Below, piece after piece: positions 40,644 to 49,874 of a stretch of DNA of 64,000 nt. The DNA is from Bog-756 sp963727075. GTDB lineage: Bacteria; Actinomycetota; Acidimicrobiia; Acidimicrobiales; RAAP-2. The stretch lies in contig CAVSET010000006.1 in NCBI GenBank assembly GCA_963727075.1, forward strand, positions 1,426,001-1,490,000. Direction: 5' to 3'. The notes under the pieces are model-generated. The model saw only the letters and a program-made list of their open reading frames with translations. It searched no databases and was not told the DNA's origin. The position numbers and the translations under genes were made by a program. Each line of letters begins with the position of its first letter. Position 1 is the first letter of the stretch.

Positions 40644-40709
40644 GTGAGGGGGTGGTTCGATGAGCTCGATGCCCCCGGGTGGCATCGCTCCGGTTGTGTG
40701 ATCAGATGA
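40644..40709 (+). CDS. Possible 21-residue leader ORF, coupled to sulfotransferase
   Basis: GTG 40644 begins a 21-codon frame whose product ends GCVIR. The TGA stop overlaps ATG 40706 of the sulfotransferase by ATGA, and TATCAT sits 8 nt upstream. It may be a leader peptide, a translated coupling ORF, or the true N-terminus of the sulfotransferase split by a frame error. The sequence alone does not decide. Confidence 0.35.
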   Translation: MRGWFDELDAPGWHRSGCVIR

Positions 40710-41679
40710 CCGCGGCCCGTCCGATCGTCGTCGTCGGGCTGCCGCGATCCGGCACGACATGGTCCCTGAGGGCCCTGGGCAGCGCGGCGGGGACCGCCGC
40801 CATCCTCGAACCCGACAACGAGGACAAGTACCCGGCCGCCATCCACGGCAAGCACGCCGTCGGTCGCTACCCGGTCCTTCGGCCCGGCGATGAGGCCGGC
40901 CCCTATCGCGCGCTTTGGAACTGGATCCTCCACGGCGCCCCCGAGGACCGCCGGGCCCGGCTGGCGCGCCACCTCCTCGGTCCGGGGGCGGTCGGGCGCA
41001 TCCACCAGGGAAGGCCCGATCCGGTCACCTGGCTGGCCGGCCAAGTGGCCCGGGTCGCCGCGCCCCGCCCGGACAGCAAGCGCTCCGAGCACCGGTGCCC
41101 GCATCGTGGCCAAATCGATCCATGCCCAGTTGGCGGTGGAATGGCTGGCCGCCGAATTCGACATCGACGTGCTCCTCTTGATCCGTCATCCCGCCAATGT
41201 GCTGGCCAGCTGGATCGAGCTCAACCTGAAGGACGCCCGCAACTCCACCCTCGAGACCCGTCGGGAGATCCGGTCCCGCTACCTCGAACCTTGGGGGATA
41301 CCGCTCCCCGGTCCTGATCCGGTCGAACGGATGAGCTGGAGGATCGGGCTGCTTCTCGCCGCCATGGAGGATGCCGCATCCCGTCATCCCGAATGGCACC
41401 TCCGCAGCCATGAGCAGCTGTGCACCGATCCATCCGCCGAGTTCCAGCAGCTCTACGCCACCTTCGGCCTCGAGTGGACCGGGACCGCGCAGGCCTTCCT
41501 CGACAGCCACGACGCCCCCGGTTCGGGCTTCGTCGTCAAGCGGCTCGCCTCCGAACTGTCCGACTCCTGGCAGCGACGGCTCGACGATCGACCAACTGGC
41601 CACGCTACGGCGGACGCTGGCCCTCTTTCCCATCACGACATGGACCGATCGCGACTTCCTACGGGACGGATCGGGCTGA
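40706..41679 (+). CDS. Sulfotransferase-family protein
   Basis: This protein differs from the 35961/39715 family. From ATG 40706 it reads PIVVVGLPRSGTTWSLRAL (PAPS loop RSGTT, near residue 13). A frame break near 41080 leads to ARIVAKSIHAQLAVEWLAAE and IDVLLLIRHPANVLASWIEL with the 3'-phosphate Arg and Ser. A second break near 41590 gives LATLRRTLALFPITTWTDRD to the stop at 41679. The K/S residues and RSGTT loop fit a PAPS sulfotransferase, and the loss of frame is likely error. It is convergent with the methyltransferase at 41704. Confidence 0.82.
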
Positions 41680-41703
41680 GCCCGCCGGCACCCGAGTGGC
41701 CGG

Positions 41704-42364
41704 CTATGCCCCCGCGGCCGGTTCGACGCCCTCCGGCGGCACGGTTCGGCGACGAAAATGGACGACGAATCCGGCCCGTCCCAGGCGGTGCAGCCCGGCC
41801 ACCTCGAGGCCGGCCTTTGCCGCCAACTGATCGAAGCCGCCGGCCGTGTAGCCGTGGACCCCGACACCACGGAGGCCGTAGCGAACCTTGCGCAGGATCA
41901 ATCGAAACCCTGGGGCCGGAAAGGAGCCGAGGACATGGCTTGCTGCCCGCCCCATGCGCGCCAGCAGGTCGGCGGGCTCGCGCGACATAGTCGAAGACAC
42001 CGAGAGCGACGGCCATGTCGTACGCATCGAGCTCGTCGAGCTCCTCCCAGCCGCGTTGCTGTACCTCGATGAGGCCGGGGAACTCGGCCGCCTGCTCCGT
42101 CGCCAGTGCCACCATGGCCTCGGTCGGGTCGATGCCCACGACGTGGATCCCACGAGATGCCAGGGGAGCGAAGAGGGGCCCACTCCCACACCCGACGTCG
42201 AGCACCCGCCTCGCCGACAACTCCACGGCGGTATCGACGGCCACGCGCAGGCGGTCGAACAGAGGGCCTCGCCCGAGCAGCCGGGCCACCGGCTCACTCG
42301 AGTAGAAGGCTGCGAAACGGCTCGCCCGCAGTTGGAAGTAGGTCTGGAAATCACCGTCCGACAT
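41704..42364 (-). CDS. Class I SAM methyltransferase
   Basis: This is a methyltransferase of about 220 residues. Motif I is RRVLDVGCGSGPLFAPLA, followed by VVGIDPTEAMVALATEQ and YDMAVALGVFDYVA. A frame break near 41985 leads to EPADLLARMGRAASHVLGS, GVGVHGYTAGGFDQLAAKAG and FVVHFRRRTVPPEG, ending at 41704. The start, ATG 42364 (MSDGDFQTYFQLRASRF), overlaps the end of the deacetylase gene by 14 nt, so it is part of the same minus-strand operon. It probably methylates a sugar or phosphate in the glycan. Confidence 0.82.
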
Positions 42365-43100
42365 GACCGCACGCCTCGCTACCGAACCGGTTGAGAACCC
42401 GGGTGAACACTTTTGCCACCCTCCCCCGCCCCACCAGCTGCTTGGCCACGGCCAGTGAGCGTATGGAGCCGACGCTCGGGAGTGTGGCGCCGAAATCGTA
42501 GGAATGGTAGTAGAGCACAGCGGGCCCGCTTGCTGCGCCGACTACTCCCGAGGTGACCGCGGCCGGGAGCAGGCGCTGATAGCTGCCCCCGCCGATGGGG
42601 ACCCCATGGGTGGTCAACACCGGTAGCTCCCGCACCGGTGCCCCCTGGCCGAGGAAACTGGTGTCGGACACATAGTCGAAGCCCGCTTCGGCCACCAGCT
42701 CCCGGAATCGGGCCAGTCCCACGTTGGCCGGCACTTCGAACCGCGGGGACCTGAAGCCACGGACCGGCGCCTGGACGAGGTCCTCCACCATGGCCCGTCC
42801 CCGTCTCAGCCACTCGACGAGTGCGGACGGATCGTCGGGGATCCGTCCGTGATCGGGCCCATGGCTGGCGATCTCATGACCACGGGACGCCAACTCTTCG
42901 AGCTCGCGGTGGACCGTCTCCGCATAGTTGCCCACGACGAACAAGGTCACCATCGCCCGGTCTCCCGCTGCTTCGAGCAACCCGGCCAGACCATCCAGTC
43001 CGCTGTCGGCCTGACGCGGACGCTCGATCGGCTCGCCCAGCACGGCCATGCCGTCATACCAATCCTCGACATCGATGGTCAGGCACACCTGGCTCGTCAC
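42351..43100 (-). CDS. Polysaccharide deacetylase (NodB-type)
   Basis: This 249-residue NodB-fold enzyme removes N- or O-acetyl groups. VCLTIDVEDWYDGMAV carries the catalytic aspartates. VTLFVVGNYAETVHRELEEL and HEIASHGPDHGRIP give the metal-binding histidines, and VRGFRSPRFEVPANVGL holds the third active-site block. SGPAVLYYHSYDFGATLP near the C-terminus is the last conserved histidine region. GTG 43100 overlaps the previous stop as GTGA. It lacks a signal peptide, so it may act on cytoplasmic lipid-linked intermediates, as PssB-like and DUF3473 deacetylases in exopolysaccharide loci may do. Confidence 0.88.
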   Translation of the reverse strand: MTSQVCLTIDVEDWYDGMAVLGEPIERPRQADSGLDGLAGLLEAAGDRAMVTLFVVGNYAETVHRELEELASRGHEIASHGPDHGRIPDDPSALVEWLRRGRAMVEDLVQAPVRGFRSPRFEVPANVGLARFRELVAEAGFDYVSDTSFLGQGAPVRELPVLTTHGVPIGGGSYQRLLPAAVTSGVVGAASGPAVLYYHSYDFGATLPSVGSIRSLAVAKQLVGRGRVAKVFTRVLNRFGSEACGHVGR

Positions 43101-44224
43101 ACCGGCTCCTTGACCACCGAGGCGTAGGTGGCGCGAAGGCGTTCGATCACCAGGTCCTCGGAGAACCGGGAGACCACCCATTGGCGACACTGCTCTCCGA
43201 GCTCGGCGCGCCGGTCGGGATCCTTCAACAAGCCTTCCACGATGCCGGTCAGGGTGGCCCGGTCGCCGCGAGGAGCAAGCAGACCGAGTCGGGGCTCGAT
43301 GACCTCCCGCACCCCCCGTATGTCGTAGGCCACCACCGCACAACCCATAGCGGCCGCCTCCATGGCCACCCGCGGGATCCCCTCCCGATACGAGGGGAGC
43401 AAGACCACCGCGGCCGAGGCCAGATAAGGGCGGACATCCTCAACCGGTCCGACGAACGACACGGTGCCGCGGTCGGACGCCTCCCTGATCTCGATGTCGG
43501 AGAGGGCGTCGCTCTGGTCGTGCTCGAACGGGCCCACATGCACGAACTCGGCCTGCCCGGCCAACGTCGCGGCGATGTCGAGGAAGTCGGCGCATCCCTT
43601 CTCGTGCACCAGTCGGCTGATCATCAGGACGATGGGTCGTTCCGACTGCAGCGCGGAGGGAACCGGGGCGACGAAGCGGTCCATCATGATCCCGTTGCCC
43701 ACATAGGCCAGCTTGCGACGGGGACAGATGCGTGCCTTGGGCAAGGCTTGCTCGTCCTCGCGACTCTGCACCAGCACGCGGTCGGCCCACAGGCAGCACC
43801 AACGCTCGAACAGCCAGCCCAGCAGATTCGCCTTCCTGCCGTTACCGGCGAAGTAGAGCGAACCGTGGATGGTGTAGATGGCCACACTCCCGGCCAGTCG
43901 CGCCGCCGGCAGACCCAGAAACGAGGCCTTGGGCGTGTGGGTCTGCACGAAGTCGAATCGTCGGCGGCGCAGGTAGCGCCACAGTCGCACGCACGAACCG
44001 AGGTCGGAGAGGGCGAACTCCCGTCGGATGGGGACGACCTCGACGTCGACGCCATCGGGCGGGTCGTTGTAGGGATCACCGCTGACCACCGTCCAGTCGA
44101 TGTCGGTGAGGCATCGCAGCTGGTTGGCCAGCAGCACCCGAGCCGTCAGTGACGTCGTGACGACCCGACAGCCTGTCGTCCGGCGCGCCGGCAATTCGGT
44201 GACGGCGTTGGACCTCGACGTCAT
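43097..44224 (-). CDS. Glycosyltransferase family 4
   Basis: This is an intact GT-B enzyme of about 375 residues. The N-terminal domain reads RVVTTSLTARVLLANQL, FDFVQTHTPKASFLGLPA and IYTIHGSLYFAG. The C-terminal domain shows RPIVLMISRLVHEKGCADFL, VSFVGPVEDVRPYLASA and the EX7E motif YREGIPRVAMEAAAMGC with two catalytic glutamates. It resembles the EpsD/WcaL group. ATG 44224 fits the family's usual start. It is first in the minus-strand run GT4, deacetylase, methyltransferase, all coupled by overlaps, which suggests that these modify the same sugar. Confidence 0.9.
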   Translation of the reverse strand: MTSRSNAVTELPARRTTGCRVVTTSLTARVLLANQLRCLTDIDWTVVSGDPYNDPPDGVDVEVVPIRREFALSDLGSCVRLWRYLRRRRFDFVQTHTPKASFLGLPAARLAGSVAIYTIHGSLYFAGNGRKANLLGWLFERWCCLWADRVLVQSREDEQALPKARICPRRKLAYVGNGIMMDRFVAPVPSALQSERPIVLMISRLVHEKGCADFLDIAATLAGQAEFVHVGPFEHDQSDALSDIEIREASDRGTVSFVGPVEDVRPYLASAAVVLLPSYREGIPRVAMEAAAMGCAVVAYDIRGVREVIEPRLGLLAPRGDRATLTGIVEGLLKDPDRRAELGEQCRQWVVSRFSEDLVIERLRATYASVVKEPV

Positions 44225-44781
44225 CGCTACCCCCCACCCTCTTCCGAGACCCAGACGTCGGTGGCAGGACCGGTCGACCACCGCTTCCGTCCGTGCGCAC
44301 GTTTCAAGAGGATCACACTATCGCCCGCGTTTCGGTCGACGTTCGACCGCGGTGAGATGCCTCGATCTACCGCAGGGTGGGGAACCAAGCGCGGCTCCTT
44401 CGAGGCGATCGGGAGGGCGGTCCATCGCAGTCATGGTCGTTCCACGCCTCGAACGTGCCATCGAGCCGGCAGGCCCGACGCACCGAGGCGTGCGAAGCGG
44501 CACCGACCTCGGATGGGGCACTGGAGAGTCGCCTTCACCAGACGCCCGATCGTCGGATGCGGTTGGTCGGTGGTGAGAACTACCTGGTACATGCCGCATT
44601 GCTGGGCGGGTCCGTCCCGGGTTCGAGATCGGTGTCACCCAATGATTGGTCGCTTGGTGCCCTCGTCTACGCTTGGCCGCCTGTCGGCTGGATGCACAGC
44701 GTCGCGACGATGGAGTGGGCCTCGTGTCCACCGGGTCGAATCCGGCGCCGTGGTCGGCACTCATCGGAAGGGGGGTCGAGC
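44225..44781. other. Divergent intergenic region with palindrome
   Basis: These 557 bases separate the GT4 gene (minus) and the methyltransferase (plus). A candidate -10 for the GT4 transcript, TAGTGT, lies at 44315-44320 on the minus strand, about 90 nt before its start. A 17-bp perfect palindrome CGGTCGA(N3)TCGACCG at 44333-44349 lies just upstream, near where a -35 would be. The rest shows no gene and no recognisable RNA. Confidence 0.4.
44333..44349. promoter_or_regulatory. Palindrome CGGTCGA-N3-TCGACCG
   Basis: Seven-base arms are perfectly complementary with a 3-nt centre. It is placed about 110-125 bp before the GT4 start and just upstream of a TAGTGT -10-like box. It could be an operator, but GTCGAC-type palindromes are common in high-GC DNA. 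Confidence 0.3.
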
Positions 44782-45600
44782 GTGCCCAGCATCGAAGAGA
44801 ATGTCGACAAATGGAACGACGCCTATGACTGGCGCTTGCGCGGCGACGCCTGGTCGAAGCCGTGGGGCGGCGCCGAGTCGCAGTGGTATGGCAGCATTTT
44901 CCCTCGGATTCGTCGCTTCCTCCCAGCTCAGGCCGTGTTGGAGATCGCGCCAGGCTTCGGGCGCTGGACGGAATTCCTGCTCCAGCACTGTGAGACGCTG
45001 ATTGGTGTCGACGTCGCACCCAAGTGCACCGAGGGCTGCCGCCGGCGTTTCGCCAGCTGTCCTCAAGCCAGGTTCGAGACCAACGATGGGCGCACGCTCC
45101 CGATGGTGGAGGACAACTCCATTGACTTCGCCTTCAGCTTCGATTCGCTGGTACACGTCGAATCGGACGTCCTGAGTAGTTATCTCGCCGAGTTGGCTCG
45201 GACGTTGAAGCGCGATGGGGTCGCCTTCCTGCACCACTCCAACTACGGAAGCTATCGACGCTCTGCCAATGCCTTCGCTCCGCTGCAGACCACCCTGGAC
45301 CGTCTGCCCACATTCGCTCGCGCCGGTCTGATGCGCGCTGGCATCTACCGAGGCGCCCACTGGCGAGCGTCAAGCGTTTCGGCCGCAAGCTTCGCAGAGC
45401 TCACCGAGGCGGCCGGGCTCCACTGTATCGGTCAGGAACTGGTGAATTGGGAGGGTGGCGTGGTCCTTCTCGACTCGATGTCGGTCGTGACCCGGCCCGG
45501 CTCACGCTGGGACCATCCCCACAGCGTGGTCAAGAACCGACTGTTCCGGCTCGAGGCTCGGTCCATCCGGACATCCGGCTCCGTGTTTCCACCTTCCTGA
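44782..45600 (+). CDS. SAM methyltransferase
   Basis: This is an intact 272-residue class I methyltransferase. It begins VPSIEENVDKWNDAYDWRLR, then QAVLEIAPGFGRWTEFLLQ (motif I), LIGVDVAPKCTEGCRRRF, FAFSFDSLVHVESDVLSS and GVAFLHHSNYGSYRRS. GTG 44782 has GGAAGGGGGG about 8 nt upstream, a clear ribosome site. The sequence resembles methyltransferases of glycan loci that act on sugar hydroxyls. It is convergent with the AsnB-type gene at 45646 and alone in its transcription unit. Confidence 0.88.
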   Translation: MPSIEENVDKWNDAYDWRLRGDAWSKPWGGAESQWYGSIFPRIRRFLPAQAVLEIAPGFGRWTEFLLQHCETLIGVDVAPKCTEGCRRRFASCPQARFETNDGRTLPMVEDNSIDFAFSFDSLVHVESDVLSSYLAELARTLKRDGVAFLHHSNYGSYRRSANAFAPLQTTLDRLPTFARAGLMRAGIYRGAHWRASSVSAASFAELTEAAGLHCIGQELVNWEGGVVLLDSMSVVTRPGSRWDHPHSVVKNRLFRLEARSIRTSGSVFPPS

Positions 45601-45645
45601 GCCCACACCGCGGCGGGACGTGGGACGGGCGGGGAGAGCGAGGGC

Positions 45646-47616
45646 TTACCGGCCCGAGCCGGGTACCCAGCGCTCCATCCACGCTTGAAGCGCGAGCACG
45701 TCCCAGAGCTCATAGCCCAGGTCGCGACGGCCGCGTATGTGCTCCCCCCAGGCCTGGCGGATCGGTTCCGGATCGAGCAGGCCTTGGCCGGCCAGGCGCT
45801 GTTCGTCCAGCAACTCTTCGGCCCAGGGTCGCAGTGGACCGCGGAGCATGGTCCCGATGGGAAAGCCGAATCCCATTTTCGGTCGCTCCACCAGTTCGGA
45901 CGGAACGTAGCGGTACAGCACCTGACGGACAAGCCATTTCGTCGCTCCATCGCGCAGCTTCATCGACAGGGGCAGTCTCCACGCAACGTCGAAGACGGCG
46001 CGATCGAGGAACGGTACGCGGGTCTCGAGCGAGGTGGCCATGGCTGCCCGGTCCAGCTTGGTGAGGATGTCATCGGGCAGGTAGCCGACCAGGTCCAGCC
46101 ACAGCATCTGCTCAGTGATTCCGTCGAGCTCCGGCCATTCTGAAGGCCGTGAAGCCACCGATGTCGTCCGACCCGCGCCGACAACCATCGACTCCGCATC
46201 ATCCCAATACGACACCAGGGACAGATAGGCATCCTCCGTTCCGGACGCGGCCAGCACTTTGGCCACCTTGGATACCTTGGTCGACGGGTTCCTGACCTGC
46301 ATCCGGGCGGGCAAGAAGGCTGTAGCTCGCGCCGCGCTGTCCACCCAGGCCGGTGGGATCCGCCCGAGCGTCGCTCCCGCCCCCCGCCGAATGGGCCCGG
46401 GGAGCACCGACGATCGTTGCCACAGTCGCTCGAGCCAGGCGTGCCGGTTGTATCCGGCGAACAGCTCGTCACCGCCGTCTCCCGAGAGACTGACGGTCAC
46501 CTGGGTCCGGGCAAGCCTGCTCACCAGGTGCATGGGAATCTGCGATACGTCACCGAAAGGCTCATCCCAGATCTCCGGCAAACGGGGAATCACCTCGACT
46601 GCTTGGAGGTCACTCGCCTCCAGCCGCGTGTGATCGGTTCCCAGGTGGGCGGCGACGGCAGCAGCCTCGGCCGACTCGTCGAAGGCCCGATCGGCGAATC
46701 CGACCGTGAACGTGTGCACCGGCTTCGAACTGTGCCTCTGCATGAGCGCAACGACCAGACTGGAGTCGATTCCCCCCGACAAGAAGGCACCCACCGGCAC
46801 GTCGGCCACCATTCGGGCCGCCACCGAGTCCGACAGGGCTACCTCCAGCTGGTCGGCGAGGGCCGCCGGAGAGCCATCCAGGGGTCGTTCTCGAGCCTCC
46901 TCGATGGCCTGGCGAGCCGACCAGTAGGATCGAACCAAGGGCGCTTCGCCCGCTCGAGCGTCGATTCCGAAGGTGACCAGTTGGCCCGGTTCCAATTTGG
47001 TGACCCTCCGGTAGATGGTGTGCGGCGCAGGGATGCAGTTGTGGCGGAGGAACAAGGCCACCGCATCGCGATCGATGTCCGCATCGAAATGGGGCAATGC
47101 GCAGAGGGCTTTCAGTTCCGAAGCAAACGCCAAGGACCCGGCCACCCAGCCGTAGTACAAGGGCTTCTCGCCGAACCGGTCTCGCACCAGGTGCAGCTCC
47201 CGCTGGTGGCGATCCCACAGGGCCACGGCAAACATGCCCTCGCAGGCCTCCAGCGCGGCGAGAAGCCCCCACTGCCGCACGGCGCCCACCAACACTTCCG
47301 TGTCCGAGCCTCCCCGGAAGTCCAGGCCCTCGCACTTCAGCCGGTGCCGCAGCGCGCGATGGTTGTAGATCTCGCCGTTGTAGGTGACCACCCACCTCCC
47401 GTCATCGGAGTGCATGGGCTGACTTCCCTCGGGGCCCAGCTCGACCACCGACAGCCGGCGATGTCCGAAGAAGATCCCGTGGTTGGGGTCCGACCAGTAT
47501 CCGTCGGCATCCGGTCCACGATGGGCCAGGGTCGCGGTCATATCGACGATCTGCCGACCGAGAGCCTCAGGTCGACTCACCTGGTTCGGATCAAACAGTC
47601 CCGCGATGCCACACAT
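45646..47616 (-). CDS. asnB: Glutamine-hydrolysing asparagine synthase-like amidotransferase
   Basis: This is an intact 656-residue two-domain protein. MCGIAGLFDP supplies the N-terminal nucleophile Cys2 of the class II glutaminase, with LAHRGPDADGYW, VVTYNGEIYNHR and GGSDTEVLVGAV following. The synthetase domain holds the ATP-pyrophosphatase loop FLSGGIDSSLVVALM (residues 279-293), VSLSGDGGDELFAGYNR and DILTKLDRAAMATSLETRVP. It either makes asparagine or, as its place among glycan genes suggests, amidates a uronic acid or amino acid on the polysaccharide, as proposed for WbpS-type proteins. ATG 47616 is the only start that gives Cys2. Confidence 0.9.
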   Translation of the reverse strand: MCGIAGLFDPNQVSRPEALGRQIVDMTATLAHRGPDADGYWSDPNHGIFFGHRRLSVVELGPEGSQPMHSDDGRWVVTYNGEIYNHRALRHRLKCEGLDFRGGSDTEVLVGAVRQWGLLAALEACEGMFAVALWDRHQRELHLVRDRFGEKPLYYGWVAGSLAFASELKALCALPHFDADIDRDAVALFLRHNCIPAPHTIYRRVTKLEPGQLVTFGIDARAGEAPLVRSYWSARQAIEEARERPLDGSPAALADQLEVALSDSVAARMVADVPVGAFLSGGIDSSLVVALMQRHSSKPVHTFTVGFADRAFDESAEAAAVAAHLGTDHTRLEASDLQAVEVIPRLPEIWDEPFGDVSQIPMHLVSRLARTQVTVSLSGDGGDELFAGYNRHAWLERLWQRSSVLPGPIRRGAGATLGRIPPAWVDSAARATAFLPARMQVRNPSTKVSKVAKVLAASGTEDAYLSLVSYWDDAESMVVGAGRTTSVASRPSEWPELDGITEQMLWLDLVGYLPDDILTKLDRAAMATSLETRVPFLDRAVFDVAWRLPLSMKLRDGATKWLVRQVLYRYVPSELVERPKMGFGFPIGTMLRGPLRPWAEELLDEQRLAGQGLLDPEPIRQAWGEHIRGRRDLGYELWDVLALQAWMERWVPGSGR

Positions 47617-47816
47617 CGGCTCATTCCCCTGCCGGGGGCGGCCGGAGGATGGTGCGGGCGGCCAAGTGGCGCCCCGCCCCGCCCCGCTCGACCATCGGGC
47701 GATCATCGACCGTACGAGGAGTGGTGTCAAGAAGGAGTGGCGTCAAGAGGTTGCCCCGCGTCGAGGCCGAGGGGCGGATCCCGACCAGGGTCCGCGTTGT
47801 CGAGGGGACATCGACG

Positions 47817-48819
47817 CTACGTGGCCGTCGAGGATCTCGATGCCGATTCACCGGTCCCGTCGAACTCTCCCAAGTCGCGGCCGTAGCGCGGGTGTTCGCC
47901 CATCCGACCCCGGGCGCCGTCCCAGAGGCCATGGGCGATGGCCAGACGGTGCGCCCCGGTCGGCGCCGCTTGTAGATGCCGGGCCGAGTAGGCCAGGTGC
48001 CAGGCGAGCCAGCTGGCCCGACCATGCCGCCGGGCCAGAGCGAACGAGTTCCGTGAGTGGTAGTAGGCACGCCAGGCCTCGTCGTCGTCGGTCGGTCGGC
48101 GTACTCGAAGCGCCTCGTCCCGACCCTGGGACGTCTGTTGCCCCGCGACTCGACGGGCGGCGACGTCGTCGACGAGCACTTCGAAGTCAGCCTCGCGCAC
48201 GCGACAGAAGAAATCGACATCCTCGAGGCCGAAGAACCACTCGGAGTCGGGGAGAACCCCGGCCTCGACGACCGAGCGCGAGAGCAGAGTTGCTCCCCAG
48301 CACGCGACGTCCACGGCAGTGAAGCCACTCGGGGATCCGGGTGCAGGGACGATGTTCACCGTATGAGCTCCACGGCCCACGAAGCTTCGTCCGTACGCGA
48401 CGACGGCTCCCAACGAGGGGTGGTGGTCCCCTCGAGCGGCAATACGGGCCATGACGTCGGCCAGTCGGGGTGCGGGCAGAGCGAACAAGCCGATGTCGTC
48501 CTCGCACAGGTAGGCCCATCGAGTGTCCGGATCTTCGAACGCCTCGATCAGACCGGCCCGAAAACCGCCGGCGGGTCCGGTGTTCCGGCCCAGCCGAACC
48601 ATCCTGACCCTCGATTCGAGCAGCTGGTCATCGAGGCCCCCTTCGCCATTGACCACCACCACGATGCGGTGGGCAGGCAACCCTTCGACGTCCAGCAACG
48701 ACCGGACGACGTCGCCGGCCAGCCCCGGCCTCATATGGGTCAGGACGACAGCCGTGACGCCGTCGGGAGCCGGCGGCGGAACGACTTGACCCCTCGGTGT
48801 GCGCCTCGTCTGCGCTCAT
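47817..48819 (-). CDS. Glycosyltransferase family 2 (GlfT-like)
   Basis: This GT2 enzyme has one frame break near 48790. ATG 48819 opens MSADEAHTEG; after the break the frame reads GVTAVVLTHMRPGLAGDVV and IVVVVNGEGGLDD, then MVRLGRNTGPAGGFRAGLIE and WAYLCEDDIGLFALPAPRL (EDD metal site). FTAVDVACWGATLLSRSVVE and WFFGLEDVDFFCRVREADF give the acceptor-binding W..EDxD block. The C-terminal part AYYHSRNSFALARRHGRASW resembles the region of GlfT-type transferases that handles lipid acceptors. It is divergent from the GT2 gene at 48919. Confidence 0.82.
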
Positions 48820-48835
48820 CGTGCCCTCACGAAGC

Positions 48836-48841
48836 TAGGCT
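48836..48841 (+). promoter_or_regulatory. Putative -10 box (TAGGCT) before leader ORF at 48851
   Basis: TAGGCT fits TANNNT and ends 9 nt before ATG 48851. It lies in the divergent region between the two GT2 genes, with no convincing -35 box. Confidence 0.3.
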
Positions 48842-48850
48842 AACCGCTGG

Positions 48851-48922
48851 ATGGTCACCGGCCACGTCGGACAGCGCGGGCACCGAGGGCCGGCGGCGCC
48901 CATCGGGAGGCGGACGGCGTGA
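48851..48922 (+). CDS. Possible 23-residue leader ORF coupled to GT2 gene
   Basis: ATG 48851 starts a 23-codon frame ending GRRTA, whose TGA overlaps GTG 48919 as GTGA. A TAGGCT box ends 9 nt upstream. Like the ORF at 40644, it may be a coupling leader or a frame-split N-terminus of the glycosyltransferase. Confidence 0.3.
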   Translation: MVTGHVGQRGHRGPAAPIGRRTA

Positions 48923-49810
48923 CGAGCGGGCACACGCCAGGGAACGGGTGCTCGTCGGCGATCCATCCAGTGATCAGCGTCGTCATCCCGGTCCTCGACG
49001 GCATCCCCTGGCTGGAGGAGCAGCTCCATGCGCTTGTCGACCAGCAATGCGCCGACGAGTGGGAGCTGATCATCGCCGACAACGGCTCGAGGGACGGGAG
49101 CGTTGGTGTGGCCAGAAGGTGGGCCGACCAGCACGATCGGATCCGATGGATCGATGCCTCGACCAGGCGCGGGGCGCCCGCGGCCCGTAACGCCGGCGTG
49201 CGAGCGGCCCAAGGCCAGATGCTGGCCTTCTGCGACGCCGACGACATCGTCCAGCCTCGTTGGCTGGCGAGCTGTCTCAAGGCTCTGGGTGACGTCGACG
49301 TCGTGGCTGGGATCTTCGACTTCTGGTCGCTCAACGGCCGGCCGACATCGTCTCCCATTCCGGCCGCCATGCGAGCAATTCGGCTTCCTGCCGGCGGGTC
49401 TGAGTGCCAACCTGGCCGTCCGGCGGGAGGCGTTCGAAGCCGTGGGAGGCTTCAGCGAGGAGCTGCATGTCGGCGAGGACATCGATCTGTGCTGGCGCCT
49501 ACAGCTCGCCGGATTCCGGTTCGTCATCGAAGCCGGAGCCGTGGTGTCCAAGCGTGAGCCAACTGACGTCAGGCAGGTGTTCCGGCGAGCATTCGCCTAT
49601 GGCCGCTGTGGCCCTGTGTTGTTCAAGAGGCACCGCCGGGCCGGCGCCCGGCGTGACCTGGCCGGTGCGGCCAATTCGTGGGCGTGGCTGTTCCTTCGAC
49701 TGCCTCTCTTGGTGAAGCGAGGGTCAGACCGAGGAGCCTGGGCCCGCGCCGCCGGCATGCGGATCGGCCGGCTGGTGGGTTCCATCGGGCAGCGGGTCTT
49801 CTACCCCTGA
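48919..49810 (+). CDS. Glycosyltransferase family 2
   Basis: This is a GT2 enzyme of about 295 residues. GTG 48919 has GGGAGG upstream. It reads HPVISVVIPVLDGIPWLEEQ, ELIIADNGSRDGSVGVARRW, GAPAARNAGVRAAQGQML and FCDADDIVQPRWLASCLK (DADD metal site). A frame break near 49376 leads to FGFLPAGLSANLAVRREAFE, GGFSEELHVGEDIDLCWRLQ (EDxDLxWR acceptor motif) and the C-terminal RQVFRRAFAYGRCGPVLF. No membrane helices are present. The sugar is not predictable. Confidence 0.87.
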
Positions 49811-49874
49811 CCTCAAAGGCGTCAACCCGCCTCCACCCCGGGATCAAACGGTCCCTCGATTTCGAGCACCGCGC

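Noticed and set aside
44724..44745. GGGTCGAATCC resembling a tRNA T-arm
   Set aside because: Only about 4 bp of stem form and no acceptor, D or anticodon arms could be drawn around it.
46417..47886. 489-codon open frame on the plus strand opposite asnB
   Set aside because: It lies antisense to a fully conserved AsnB frame, is rich in Gly/Arg/His without domains, and is a typical shadow of high-GC third-position bias.
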